From Oidiodendron maius Zn (Eukaryota; Ascomycota; Leotiomycetes; Myxotrichaceae), in NCBI GenBank assembly GCA_000827325.1, contig KN832873.1:1440245-1504244 (forward strand): a stretch of DNA of 64,000 nucleotides, read 5' to 3'. The notes under the pieces are model-generated. The model was not told the DNA's origin, did no database searches, and saw only the letters and a program-made list of their open reading frames with translations. Made by a program: the position numbers and the translations under genes. Positions 11,212 through 23,060 of this stretch are shown piece after piece. Position 1 is the stretch's first letter, and every line of letters begins with the position of its first letter.

Positions 11212-13229
11212 TCACATGATGGCGCAGGCTACGTATTGTTCAGCTTTTTTTGGACCTGCGACCTGTTAGCGTTAATATGAGGGTCTGACTGCTTGTGAAA
11301 CTACGTACCTTTTCCCGACGACGACTTCGAGGGCTTGCCGGCCATCCATCCTAACATTCCTTTCGCAGAAGGTTCGCTCTTTTTTCGGCTGGGTTTGGTA
11401 ACATTCATAATTATTGGATTTATGGCAGGGCCAGGGCCAGGCCCGGGCCCGGGTCCGGGTCCGGGTCCCGGGCCCTGCCCTGGCGGCGGTCGAATCATTG
11501 GCGGGGGTGGTATTCGAAAACCACCTGGAGGCGGAGGAGGAGCTCCTCTGTGGGAGACAGGAGGCACACCAGGAGGGCGATGCCGATCGTGTCGGCTTCG
11601 AGGACGCTCAAGCCCACCTCCTGGAAGGGGTGGTGGGCCTCTAGGTTCCGGAATGGGCCACATGTGCATCGTGATAGACCAGTCTGGCTCGATCATAGTC
11701 TCCCAAACTTGTGGCAGGATAATCTCCCCATTTGGGCCGATGAGGTCGTAATGGCCTTCTGCTACAAGAGGGCCAATAACATCAACATGTAGAAAGGCTT
11801 GCCTTATCAGCTCCTCCATTCCCTAGGTAGTCGTTAGTTCTATATCTCGTTATAGTGGGACGAGAGGACACTTACCACCCAAGTTGCACAGAGATCGAAC
11901 GGAAAGCTGAATTTCCGACCAACGGCATCCTTAAACTTAATTGGCTTCTTCTTGTCTTCTTTCGGTGCCAGCGCCTTGTCTACAGCTTCCTTGGCCTCCT
12001 TCTCAGCCTTGGCTACTGCTTCTTTTGCCTCCTTCTCCGCCTTCTCGATAGCCTCCTTCCGTTCTGTTTCCGCTTTCGAAATCGCAGCTTTGGCGTCAGC
12101 CTCAGCCTTTTCCACTGCAGCCTTCGCGTCGGCCCTCTCTTTCTCTTCCGCTGCCTTCTCCTCTGCCTTCTTCCTGTCAGCTTCTATTTGCTTCCTTGCA
12201 TTCTCCGCCCCTAATTTTTGGGCAGCCGACTTCTCTTCTTCAAGTTTTTTCTCCCAAGCTTCCTTCTCCTCCTTAGCTCTCCTCTCGGCTATGGCTCTTG
12301 CCTCTGCAGCCCGCTTCTCCGCTGCGGCCGCTGCGTCCCTCGCTTCGATTTCCTTCTTGGCCCTTTCGAAATCGATGCTCTGGCTCTTCATCTTCTCCTC
12401 TATTGCCAACATCTTCTTCTCCATCTCTGGGTCGCCTACCACTGACGGGTCACCTCCGACAGGCGGCCAATGCCCTGGCCCAGGGAAAAACCCCATATGA
12501 GGTGGCATGCCTGGCGGGGGATGGTAGCCAGGATAGCCATAACCTTGAGGATATGCCATTAAATCATGACCTGATGGGCCTGGTGGAGGGCCGAATGTGG
12601 ACATTGGGTGGTGAGCGCCGCTGAAATAGCCAGCCCCTCCGGGGGGAGCTGGCGCAGCTTGTGGAGAGAAAGGATTGCCTTGTGGAGCGTATTGATAGCC
12701 TCCCGGGGGTCCATATTGTGTCAATGCCCCTCCAAAGGGGGCGTATCCTCCCCCCGGAGCGGAGAATGCACTGGCAGCATAGCCTGCAGCCATTCTTCCT
12801 CCGTACGGCGCTGATGGCGGTGCAGGATAGCCTCGGCCATAGCCTGGGTAATCGTCTGGATCCCTAAACATGGAATAGGTTACCAATTGTCTCCGGGAAG
12901 GGGAGGAAAGCGTCCCGGCATGCCAAATCTACTTACACGCTTGATGGGGGTGGCAGCGGTGCCTGCCGACTCACGCGAACGGTGGGCTGACGACGGGTTG
13001 TTCGATCTGAGGTGGTGTGTCGGCGAGTGGGACGAGGGGCAGAGGTTACCCTTGCCCGACGGGCTGAGGGGTGAGGAGAGTGCGACGCGGAGTCGGAGGG
13101 GTCGATGTCTTCCGAGTAGACCTGATCCCACGAGCCGGAGGAGAGTTCTTCGTCGGTGGTGGATTCTGATCGAGAGGTTGATCTAGAGCTGATTCGCGGT
13201 GAGTGTTCTTGTTCTATCTTGATTGTCAT
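11212..13229 (-). CDS. Coiled-coil protein with fungal ubiquitin-like domain (ULD_2 type)
   Basis: Four exons (13229-12937, 12863-11876, 11822-11309, 11255-11212) give 612 residues; all three introns (73, 53 and 53 bp) keep frame. Order of parts: a Ser/Arg-rich disordered N-terminus (1-97); a Gly/Pro/Tyr-rich stretch with repeated PGY/PPG (about 100-250); a highly charged Lys/Glu/Ala helix with repeated KAEKEAKEAV units, probably a coiled coil (about 255-400); then a ubiquitin-like domain (about 405-485) with FKDAVGRKFSFPFDLCATW and LPQVWETMIEPDW. The C-terminal third is proline-rich and carries a (PG)n run. The domain is common in filamentous fungi and often sits on regulatory or scaffold proteins, but no reaction is known to me. 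If the last intron is not used, the protein ends at 11301 instead. Confidence 0.82.
11426..11479. repeat. GGNCCN microsatellite coding a (Pro-Gly)n run
   Basis: A hexamer-like GC repeat (gggccc/gggtcc units) lies inside the ubiquitin-like-domain gene and encodes about nine Pro-Gly pairs on the minus strand. Copy number is likely to vary between strains. Confidence 0.85.
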
Positions 13230-15464
13230 ACTGCGCTCGAGAGTACATCAGCCCGTGTCCTTCCCTCCCACCTTCCTTCCTTCCTTTATAGAGAGTAAGA
13301 GCAAAGAGATTCAACACATACGGCATCTGGCTCGCAAGTCCCAAGGAAATATCTCGTGGGGAGATATCCTCAGAGAGCGGTGTTGTAGGGCGTCTATCGC
13401 CCAGGAATGACCAACTTCAGGACGGGGGGAGGGGGTTGCGCCGTCGACCACGGTCGCCGCTAGGAGAGACGCTGCGGTATTCAGTGGCACTGTTCCTGAG
13501 CCGTGAAGGCCGCCCTGGGCCGTCGCCGTTGTCGTGGTGTGCGGGAGAGGGCGTTGTCGTGAGCGCGGCGTGATGTTGGAGAGAGTCGGTCTAGTTGTCT
13601 AGCCCTTTTCGTTTCGTGGGAGCGGGCCGTTGCGAGGCACAACTCAATGTACTCTTGCCCAGTAAGCTCAGTCAGGTGGAGAGCCAAAGAGGCGGGTCAG
13701 GCTGAAGGCCGCGATCGAGGATGGCGATGCTCAGCTGGCGACGGGCGAGCGAGCAGAGCGAGGACGGGGTGGGGGGAGGATTCCTTGGACGAGCGGAGGT
13801 GTGAAGGGAAATCGTGAGGCACAAAAAAGGCGGCGATTTCTCATGGACCAAAGGTAAAGTAGGGCGGATCGTCGCTCCAGCTGCGGGACTGCCAATTGGG
13901 CGAGAAGGTTAGCGCCAGGTCCAAACCCCAAAACAAAAGAGCAAGAAGACGAGAGAATGGGTTTGCATGCAGGCGAGGGAAGGGGGGAGGCTCGTAGGGT
14001 CGGATTTGATGATCTTTATTGTCTCTGCCGCGTGGGCGGTTGACTCTGATGTGTCGCATGTGCCTGCACGGCCTCCAGGGCAACGGCCTGGACACCTGGA
14101 CACACTAGAACCCACCAGTCGTCGCCACACATAGCCAAGGCCACAGCGACAGGAGATCAACACGGCGATGGTGGGAGGAGGGAGAGAAGGGGACGAAAGG
14201 AGGGAAGCGACTCACTTCGGCTGTTCTGAGACCAGCTGCCAGGTCGAGTTTCCCCTGTGGCCGTAAGAAGGAAAGGATGCAGCTCGGCGTGGGAAGAGGT
14301 TGTTAGACAACTGGGAGAGGCAGAAGGCAAGGCAGAGTTCGCACGTCGTTAGCAGGGGAGGAGGATCGTGAGATGTGATAGAACGCGAGAGAAATATGCG
14401 GCTCGTGTTTGTCGAGAGCTGGCTTTATTTTTGCTGGGTGCTATGGAATCGATGCTCTAGACTTCTCCAGCGCTGGGCGTTCAGTTAGGCTTTGGGCTCT
14501 GGCGGGGATGCTGCTGGATGTTATGTAAAGCTGGGGAGCTTGGGACCCCCGCCGGATTCGATTCGTTGCCTAGTAATGTGAAGGGATGCAGCTGCTGGGT
14601 GCCAGGCAGAGTCAATCAAAATCCTGATCGGTCGGTATGGTATGATCTTCGTTGTTGTCTGGACCTTTCAAACGAAATGGCTACGCTGTCGTCGCACGCT
14701 TCCGCCTCTTGACTTTCTGATGATCAGGAGGGCAACAGCGGTGTCTGGGCCGGCGCATCCTGAGTTGTACGCGCTGAGAGGAGAGAGATGGGGTCTTCAA
14801 ACAGCGTGAAGAGCGCAGCGCGACATGTGCATTAAATGGAAGAAAGGGATGCTGCGGACACGATTTGGCTTACAGAATCTTCTAGGGCTGCCGTCATCTA
14901 CATATACAGATGGGTACATAGGGTATATTTCTATATAGGCTCATGCTCCTTGGGCCCTTGGTGCTCATCTTTACAGTGCGCTGTCCATGATCTGGCCTAC
15001 TTCGGACGTCCAGCAACAAGCCATGCCAGGAAAGACTCATTGCCCAGACGCGCCCAAGAGCCTCTGGCGCCCCTCCCGAGGATGGTGCCTCCCCGACCCT
15101 GAAGCCATGCAGCCCAAGCATCGAATCGTGTGCAGTTGCTGCCCAAGGAACCCCAAACCGGCCCAATGCGTGAGGCGACTTTACTGTCACTAGATGGGCA
15201 TTCCTGCCTACTGGTGCCACGATCGCCGGACCGACCCTCACTCCAATTTTGCTAACCTGCCTGCCTGCCTACGACCCACCGAGTACGAAAAGCGCATGCC
15301 CTACCGGAAAAAAAAGTTTTGCATGACTAGGAAACAGCGCAGTTTCTTAGATACCCAACTCCGGCGACCGGGCCTGAAGATCCAATTTGAAGGATCATCT
15401 TGAACCGGCAAGAAATATCGGTGCCTTGCATAGCTTCCCCGGCATGACTGATACGCTTCTCAAT
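13230..15464. other. Long GC-rich intergenic/leader region
   Basis: 2.2 kb separates the ubiquitin-like-domain gene from EMC2, both on the minus strand. The first part (13.3-14.4 kb) is G-rich on + and could be a long 5' leader and promoter of the ubiquitin-like-domain gene. Several short frames are open on both strands, but none has recognisable protein sequence. I see no gene here. Confidence 0.55.
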
Positions 15465-16586
15465 TCATCGGGTGATGTTTGCCGCGTCTCGATTGAGCAG
15501 TTCTTTGGCAGCAATGACCTCAGCTTCGTCATAGCCCTGCCATCCGGCTTCACCGCCAGCACTCTTTCTTACGATCTCTGACAACTTTGCGGTGGCAACT
15601 TCGTTAAGGCGCTTTACAGTCTCTATCTCCGGTGGCGGCAGTCCAGTGTCGCCCTTTGATGGGCGCGATGCCTGTGGTGCGGTCTCTATGAGACGGTCGG
15701 TCGCCTGAAATTGTTAATGCCATGCCGGATACCTCCCCTTGTGGCAACTCACCAACTTCAATCCATAGTAACCCCGAAGGTAGTCGTCACACAATTCGAT
15801 ACTCCTACAGAATCTTCGAAACGATTCGGCAAGGTACTTTTCCGACCCAGAATCGTTTGCCGTTGCGGCCATATACAACACTTCACCCAAACGGGCGTGC
15901 ATCTACAGCTATCAGCATAACACCATTTGCTCCGCACCAAGGTCGTACTAACATTCCAAGCATTGGCTGTAATCAATAGGACTTCTTCTAAGGCAAATAT
16001 GCCCTGCGGATACATACCCTGAGAGACGTACAAATCCGATAGCTCGGCCCACGCCTCTGCATCAGTAGGGGATGCATCTACAAGCTTCGTCAGAGCAGTA
16101 ATCGCCTCAGTAGGCTTGTTTAGTGACTGTAATAATGCAATACGTCGTTTGGCAACAGGCTAGAAGAATTAGCTATTGGTAAAATACCAAATCAAATTGG
16201 ATGCTCACTATATTGCTTGGGTCATCAGTCAAGATGCTTTCGTATTCATCGAGCACCTGTTTCAATGCAGCATCGTCTTTAGCCACGGCTTCTTGGAACA
16301 GTCCACGTAGAGCCATCAAGCGCGTATTGTCATCTCCAAAGCGCTGGGTCAGCCGTTTAAGGCAGAGATGCGCAGATTCCTCGTCGCCGGTGCGCAGGCA
16401 CGAGAGCATGAGGTGCTCATACGTGATCCATAGTTCTGGGGTTTCTGCGGCGGTCCAGAGCGAGCTGATTGAGTACGTGCCGTTGGTGGAGGGTACGTTT
16501 CGGAGGACAGCTGGTGCCGACTGTGACAGTTCAAGCGCAACAGCAGGGGAAAGGTGGGAGGGAGGGTGCAGCAGAGAGGAACTCAT
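15465..16586 (-). CDS. emc2: ER membrane protein complex subunit 2 (EMC2), TPR protein
   Basis: Four exons (16586-16209, 16159-15953, 15902-15753, 15704-15465) joined over introns of 49, 50 and 48 bp give 324 residues. All three introns fall between codons. EMC2 is the cytosolic TPR subunit of the ER membrane complex, which inserts tail-anchored and multispanning proteins. The middle of the protein shows TPR-like helix pairs: LWITYEHLMLSCLRTGDEES, the block DAEAWAELSDLYVSQGMYPQ and ALEEVLLITANAW, then FCRSIELCDDYLRGYYGLKL. These match the Oca3/EMC2 family. It is divergent from AP-3 delta with 377 bp between the starts. Confidence 0.93.
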
Positions 16587-16963
16587 GATGATAATTCAGG
16601 CAAAGAGGGCGTGGGCTGATTCGGCAATGCAGAGTGTTCAAGGTTTGATAGACAACTGTTTTGAGCTTTGGTCTTCAGATGGAGGAGCGTGTTAAAAGAC
16701 ATGCGAAGCTCCAGTTGTTCGTGCCTTATCGCTTAGGTCCCTATCCGAGAATTGCCCGCAATTCAGTGGGGGTGACATCTACATCTCCAAGATCCGATCT
16801 CGTGAGCACCAGCAACGAACCACAGCTCCTCACATTCCTGAAACTGCCTTATCAAATTAAAGATAACAATGCCCAGATCCTTATAAACTTTCATCATGCC
16901 GATCGCATCTCCATAAGCCTTCTATTCGACCTATTCCCCGCACAAGAGAGACAAAGCTTCAAA
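16587..16963. promoter_or_regulatory. Shared divergent promoter region, EMC2 / AP-3 delta
   Basis: 377 bp lie between the EMC2 start and the first coding bases of AP-3 delta. The part next to AP-3 delta is the 5' leader ending at the split start codon. No clear operator is seen. Confidence 0.5.
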
Positions 16964-19900
16964 ATGTGAGTTACGCTGTTCAACACAAACTCGGTCATCG
17001 AACTAACTTCTGTGAAGGTTTGAAAAGTCTCTCTACGATCTTATCCGCGGTCTGCGGAACCATAAGGGGAATGAGAAAGAGTATATCCAGAACAGTCTCA
17101 AAGAATGTCGCGCGGAGATTCGAGGGAAGGATATGGGTTGGTTGTTATTAAGCGTGCGGATGCAGACTGATATTAACAGCGTATTACAGACTTGAAAGCT
17201 ACAGCGCTCCTGAAGCTTGTGTATCTCGAAATGTTCGGACATGACATGTCTTGGGCCTCCTTTCATGTCCTGGAAGTAATGTCGTCGACAAAATACCTCC
17301 AAAAGCGAGTCGGTTACTTGAGTGCTGTGCAGAGTTTCCGACCTGACACCGAGGTTTTGATGCTTGCTACAAACCTCTTGAAGAAGGTATGTCGTTGTTT
17401 GAGAGGTGTCAAATGTCGACAAGATGCTAATGGTGGTCTAGGATTTAACGTCAACGTCCGCCATCACCATGTCCCTCCCAATAACGACCCTTCCACATAT
17501 CATCACAAGCTCCCTGGCTCTCTCTGTCCTCACAGACTTATTGCCACGTTTGACGCACTCGAATCCAGCAGTCCGAAAGAAGTCCATTGTAACTTTGTAC
17601 AGATTAGCCCTTGTCTACCCGGAGACCTTGAAGCCTGCGTGGCCGAAGATAAAGGAGCGGTTAATGGATGAGAACGAGCACCCATCAGTGACTGCTGCAA
17701 TTGTGAATGTTGTGTGTGAATTGGGCTGGCGGCGGCCTCAAGACTTTTTGCCACTGGCGCCTAGGTTATTTGAACTTCTTGTGGACGGCGGGAATAATTG
17801 GATGGCTATCAAACTAATAAAACTGGTAAGTATGACAGAGAAATCTTTTCGAATATATGTTAATGGTCAGCAGTTCGCAATTTTGACCCCCCTTGAACCC
17901 CGCCTTGTACGAAAGCTGCTACCACCGCTTACTTCTATCATCAAAACTACTCCTGCGATGTCTCTTTTGTACGAGTGTATAAATGGCATCATCCAAGGCG
18001 GCATTCTTGATAGTGGCGAGGACTCTGCTGGAGAGGAGATTGCGACTCTATGCGTAAGTAAGCTTCGAAGTATGATTATGGTCGAGGGAGACCCAAATCG
18101 TAAGTTAAGCCTTGGTATATATTGTCTCAATCACTTACTTACCCGTGTAGTGAAATTTGTCGCTCTGCTGGCTTTCAATAAGATCGTTCTTACTCATCCG
18201 TTTCTTGTTGCCCAACAAGAAGATGTCATAATGGATTGCATAGACAGCCCTGACTTGTCAATTCGATTACGTGCTTTAGATCTTGTTGTCGGCATGGTCA
18301 GCAACGAGAACTTGATGTCCATCGTTGGGCGGTTAATGAGACAATTACGACACTCTTCGGCACCTGCTAAAGAAGAAGGGCCTGTTCCCACGAGCATCGA
18401 GCCAGCTGCAGATTCAGATGATGAGTCTCCAGAAGTTGCCATCAAGCCAGACAATGGAGCCTCGAAAGATCCTCTGATATCGGACGATTATAAGATTGAT
18501 GTTATCAACCGAATTCTTCAAATGTGCTCAACCAATAACTACGGCAATCTTTTGGACTTTGATTGGTATATCGATATTCTAATTCAGTTGGTCCGAAATG
18601 CACCGATAGTTAGCCAAGCTTCGCGGTCACAAAACTTGGATCTTGATGTCGAGGATTTGGCTAAGGTTGATGCTTCTGAGCGGATTGGAGATGAGTTGCG
18701 CAACATTGCTGTTAAGGTAAAAGCTGTGCGATTACAGGCCACTCGAGCTGCGGAGTCAATCCTTATTTCGACGTACAGTGACACTTCGACTCCTATCACT
18801 GCCGGGACTGGAGCTCTACGTCCAATTGCATGGATTGTGGGAGAATACGCGACATCGCTCAATTCCCCGGAAGATACCCTCACTTCAATTCTGCAACTTA
18901 CCAAAAGTTCAGTATGCTCCGAGACCCTTATAATCTATCTGCAGGCTATTTCCAAGCTATTCTCTTCTATGGTTGCAGATGAATCAATCGAATGGACCCT
19001 GGAGCGGAAAACTATAGTGTCCCTTCTCCTGAGCCGGATAATTAACTCCATTGAGCCTCTTGCTATGCATCCCGATCTCGAAGTCCAAGAACGGGCCGTA
19101 GAGTTTTTGGAACTCCTGAAGCTAGCCGCCGAAGCGTCATCAGCACAAGAAGCTTCATCCGATAGCATGCAACATGATGTGCCACTGCTGCTAACGCAGG
19201 CGATTCCGTCCTTATTCTCTAACCTGGAATTGAATTCGGTCGCGGCCGGGGCGCAAAGGAATGTACCCATGCCGTCACGACTAGATCTTGATGAACCGAT
19301 CAATCCTAACCTTAACAATCTTCTGAGGATAGCAGAACTGTCGTCAATTAGCGAACCAGATGATGAAGATTTCGAAACTCACTACTACAATATGCCGGCG
19401 AAAGCCCTCTCTGCATTCGAACCCGCAATTAACCGGCTTGGTGACGGTCCTGCGGAAGCCCCATCTTACCAGCAGGAGGGTGAGGAAGCATATTTAGATC
19501 CTGATATCGTTGCGCGGAGACGAGCAGAACGTCTCGAGAGAAACAGAGATGACCCCTTTTATATTGCTCCTGCTGACCAATCCTCGGGAGTATCTACGCC
19601 ACTGCATAATATTCTGCAGAGCAACAACGGGCAGGAATTGGATATTGATGCTATTCCCATCATGCAGCTGGAAGTTGGCAAGACGAGTGTATCTGGACAT
19701 GCATCTCCTAAGAAGGCCCCGGCCCCGAAAGCACGCCAACTCATACAAGTTGCAGCTGATGAAACATTAGCCGCCACTAGCCCGCAGGATTACGACTCGG
19801 AACATAGCGCCAGTGGCCTTTACAGGCCTCGACCAAGCAAAGCGAAGCAATCACTTCTACAGGTTGACTCTAGCCATATTGGGTCATTTTCGCTGGAGGG

Positions 19901-20246
19901 AGACGACGATGCAGTCGACTCCGAACGCCAGAAGAGGGAAGAAGAGGAAATGGTTAAGGCCATGAGAGAAGTGGAGCGGCTGCGGCTGGAGATGCAGAGA
20001 AATAATGAAAAAATTGAGGCCGCAGAAGGAGTGTCCATGGAAGGCACTGTTGTCAAGAAGAAAAAGAAAAAGAAGCTCGCAGAGGGTGAAGGCGGATCTG
20101 TGATAAAAAAGAGGAAGCCCAAGAAAGCTACAATTGATGAAGGTGGTGGGGAGCCTGCTGGAGCAGCTGAGGAGGCTGCGAAGCCCAAAAAGAAGAAGAA
20201 GCCCAAGCCGGAAGAGATTCCAGCAGGTGTCGAGGGAGGTGCATAG
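16964..20246 (+). CDS. apl5: AP-3 complex subunit delta (Apl5)
   Basis: Exons are 16964-16965, 17018-17136, 17190-17386, 17442-17825, 17874-18099 and 18151-20246, giving 1007 residues. The protein is the large delta adaptin of AP-3, which sorts cargo from Golgi/endosomes to the vacuole. The N-terminal trunk has the hallmark MFEKSLYDLIRGLRNHKG and YLEMFGHDMSWASFHVLEVM, then HEAT-like adaptin repeats to about residue 600. The C-terminal part is disordered, with acidic patches and a lysine-rich tail containing KKKKKKK. The start codon is split: A and T end exon 1 and G begins exon 2. Reading without that intron gives ATG-TGA. The intron at 17826 has a tandem cagcag acceptor, so one extra Gln may be included. 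The 51-bp intron at 18100-18150 is frame-neutral. Confidence 0.92.
16966..17017 (+). other. Intron that splits the AP-3 delta start codon
   Basis: The donor is gtgagt at 16966 and the acceptor is gaag ending at 17017, with an aactaac branch-like site at 17001-17007. Removal joins AT to G and creates ATG-TTT-GAA, the start of the conserved MFEK sequence. The genomic ATG at 16964-16966 is followed at once by TGA and cannot serve. Confidence 0.85.
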
Positions 20247-21557
20247 GCGTTTTGGGTTAAATTATAGCGAAACAGGGCATCATTGGGCGCTTTGGGCATT
20301 TAAGTAGAACGGCAGCTCAGTAGTTTAGATGTGAGAGTATCTTAGCAGTAATAATGTAAATGCACTGCCTAATGAACAATGTATTGACCAGCCTCCGAAA
20401 TTCTTGATGTTTATTGGGGTGAGACTGTAGTTGGACATGGGAATTATCCATCGGCTAATTTCGAGATCCAGCCTTATAAGAATAACAATCCGCAGGCCGC
20501 TCTCCTAGCAACTCACTACCAAAGAACCGTCGATTTCTATTTACCCGCACCTGTGCCTGGACGAAATACTTCCTTCATCCCTTAACCTTATTACCCTATC
20601 CCATCAAGTAACCCTGGCTTGGGTCGGGTTTCATCTCGGTAGGAGGTAGACTTGCGATACATAGTCAAGTCGTCAACATCATCATCTAGAGCGGATTCAC
20701 CTAGCAGGCAGCTTCATCCATTTCTCCCATTTAGCTCTTGCCTGTTGCAAGCGTTTCCGAACGTGAGGCTTGGGCCTCTGTTGTCCTTCTCGTAGAGCCC
20801 GACTGACGGCAATTCTGTCTTCGAGGCGTGCCCTGTACGTTTCTTCGCTGCTTCTCGCTTGCCCTTGTGGGTACCTGCGGTTACGTTTCCAGCCCTCTTG
20901 TCATGGCTGCTTGCAGATCGCCAACTGCCTCACCTCAGTACGAGATAAATGTTAGCGGTCTAAAATCAAAGAAGCTGGTCGAGATAAAGGTCCAAAATTA
21001 TAAGGGCAGCAATAAACGCTGGCTCGTGCACGTAGCTAGGGGCGACCGGCTAGTGATTCCCAGATATGCACCTGACAGAGGTGTCTGAAGATAGAAGCAT
21101 AGGGATAATTAAATTAGCTGTGACAGACCTAGCATATCAGTGCATGAGACGTAGCAGAAATTAACGCAGGTCGTGCGCTACGGCGGGTTTCGACTCGTGG
21201 TGGTAGTATTGAAATAAGAGCAGAGAGCCCCTCTCCTAAGGTTCCGCAAGAAATAGTCTGCTTTTGAATCCAGAGCGAAGTTATGGGACACCAGTGGTTG
21301 ACACTGGGTTACCCTTATACGATGTCGCTAGTATTGCCCCTGTGATTCCCTGACTTTGCAACGGACCGAGATTAAGACTGGGGCAGGTATCAAATATTGC
21401 GAAAGGGAAAGCAGTCCTGGTGGTTGGTAGAGGAGAGCGACGATGGTATTATATCTGAAGTCTGCCTGAGGCGGCCGACGACCCCAACGACAGCCATGAT
21501 AGCCTCCCTAACAGTCTTTTCGATGAGACAACTGGCCGACCGCCATTATACCCAACC
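20247..21557. other. Intergenic upstream of GPI3
   Basis: 1.3 kb between AP-3 delta and GPI3. Frames such as 20828-21088 are open but show no domain or splice logic. The region probably holds the AP-3 delta 3' UTR and the GPI3 promoter and leader. Confidence 0.55.
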
Positions 21558-23060
21558 ATGCCGTACAATATTGCCATGGTCAGCGACTTCTTCTTTCCCC
21601 AACCTGGAGGTGTTGAAAGTCATATCTACCAGCTTTCCACGAAGCTCATTGACCGCGGCCACAAGGTTGTAATCATCACTCATGCATACGAAGAACGAAC
21701 TGGTGTACGATACCTCACGAATGGCCTCAAGGTCTATTACGTGCCATTCTTTATTATTTACCGCGCTACAACGTTTCCAACCGTGTTTTCCTTCTTCCCG
21801 ATATTCCGCAATATCGTCATTCGAGAAAAGATCGAGATAGTACATGGACATGGCAGTCTTAGCAGTCTTTGCCACGAGGCTATCCTACATGCGCGTACAA
21901 TGGGATTGAGGGCTGTATTTACAGATCACTCTTTGTTCGGTTTTGCAGATGCCGCCAGCATTTTGGCAAACAAACTTCTCAAGTTCTCATTGAGCGATGT
22001 GGACCATGTCATTTGCGTTAGCCACACTTGGTATGTACTACGTATCTTTACTCTAACCTGTCTAACACAGAATAGCAAGGAGAATACTGTCCTCAGAGCC
22101 TCTCTAGATCCTCTAATGGTATCAGTTATACCCAATGCAGTCGTCGCAGAAAACTTTCGGCCTCGCAACTACTCTTCCTCAGAAAACGGGTACCAAGTCG
22201 CTCCACTGCCACAGTACCTCGGCCCCCACGATACAATTACCATAGTCGTAATCTCGCGGCTCTTTTATAACAAAGGAACAGATCTACTGGTTGCGGCAAT
22301 CCCTCGAATTCTGTCGGCCCACCCAAACGTGCGATTTATAATCGGTGGCTCAGGCCCGAAAGCTATCGACTTAGAGCAGATGATAGAAAAGAATGTGCTA
22401 CAAGATCGTGTGGAGATGCTGGGACCTATACGGCACGAGGAAGTGCGGAATGTCATGGTTCGGGGACATATATACCTACACCCTAGCTTAACAGAAGCAT
22501 TTGGGACTGTCATTGTTGAAGCAGCTAGCTGTGGACTCTATATTGTGTGCACACAGGTTGGTGGCATTCCTGAAGTACTTCCTGGATACATGACGGTGTT
22601 TGCCAAGCCGGAAGAGGATGATCTCGTTGCTGCAACGGGGAGAGCAATCGCGGCGCTTAGAGCAAATAAAGTCCGAACTGAGGAGTTTCACGATGAAGTT
22701 AAAACGATGTACTCTTGGACAGACGTGGCGGAGAGGACGGAGAGGGTTTATGACGGAGTTTCTGGAGTGTTGAGTGAGGCCGATTTCTACGGTTATGATA
22801 TCACCGACGCTGGTAGCTGGAGCGCGACCCGAGGAAGATCTGGCGTTCAGAGCTTTGCTCTGATTGATCGGCTGAAAAGATATTATGGTTGTGGGATATG
22901 GGCAGGCAAACTCTTTTGTCTATGTGTAGTCATTGACTACTTGCTTTTCCTGCTCCTAGAGATCTGGGCACCACGAGAAAACATCGACATCGCTAAGAAC
23001 TGGCCAAAGAAGGAAAAGGTAGATCGAATACAGCGAGATCGCTCTAAGTTTGGACGGTGA
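21558..23060 (+). CDS. gpi3: GPI3/PIG-A, catalytic subunit of GPI-GlcNAc transferase
   Basis: Exons 21558-22030 and 22076-23060 give 485 residues. The enzyme moves GlcNAc from UDP-GlcNAc to phosphatidylinositol on the cytosolic face of the ER, the first step of GPI-anchor synthesis. It is a GT4-family retaining glycosyltransferase. The N-terminus IAMVSDFFFPQPGGVESHIY is the family signature; FTDHSLFGFAD and VSVIPNAV follow, and the EX7E motif occupies residues 298-306. A hydrophobic C-terminal anchor (LFCLCVVIDYLLFLLLEIW) ends the protein. The 45-bp intron is frame-neutral and stop-free, so a naive reading gives 500 residues. The spliced product restores the conserved VSHTCKENTVLRA, which decides the call. 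Confidence 0.95.
   Translation: MPYNIAMVSDFFFPQPGGVESHIYQLSTKLIDRGHKVVIITHAYEERTGVRYLTNGLKVYYVPFFIIYRATTFPTVFSFFPIFRNIVIREKIEIVHGHGSLSSLCHEAILHARTMGLRAVFTDHSLFGFADAASILANKLLKFSLSDVDHVICVSHTWYVLRIFTLTCLTQNSKENTVLRASLDPLMVSVIPNAVVAENFRPRNYSSSENGYQVAPLPQYLGPHDTITIVVISRLFYNKGTDLLVAAIPRILSAHPNVRFIIGGSGPKAIDLEQMIEKNVLQDRVEMLGPIRHEEVRNVMVRGHIYLHPSLTEAFGTVIVEAASCGLYIVCTQVGGIPEVLPGYMTVFAKPEEDDLVAATGRAIAALRANKVRTEEFHDEVKTMYSWTDVAERTERVYDGVSGVLSEADFYGYDITDAGSWSATRGRSGVQSFALIDRLKRYYGCGIWAGKLFCLCVVIDYLLFLLLEIWAPRENIDIAKNWPKKEKVDRIQRDRSKFGR

Noticed and set aside
11335-11751. Plus-strand frame with a (PG)n run opposite the ubiquitin-like-domain gene
   Set aside because: The GC repeat is open in several frames; the minus strand has the domain and splice sites.
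13481-14163. Overlapping minus-strand frames in the GC-rich leader region
   Set aside because: No consistent frame, no domain, and Arg/Pro composition expected from GC-rich non-coding DNA.
20828-21088. Plus-strand frame upstream of GPI3
   Set aside because: Short, no family character, and it lies where a long leader or promoter is expected.
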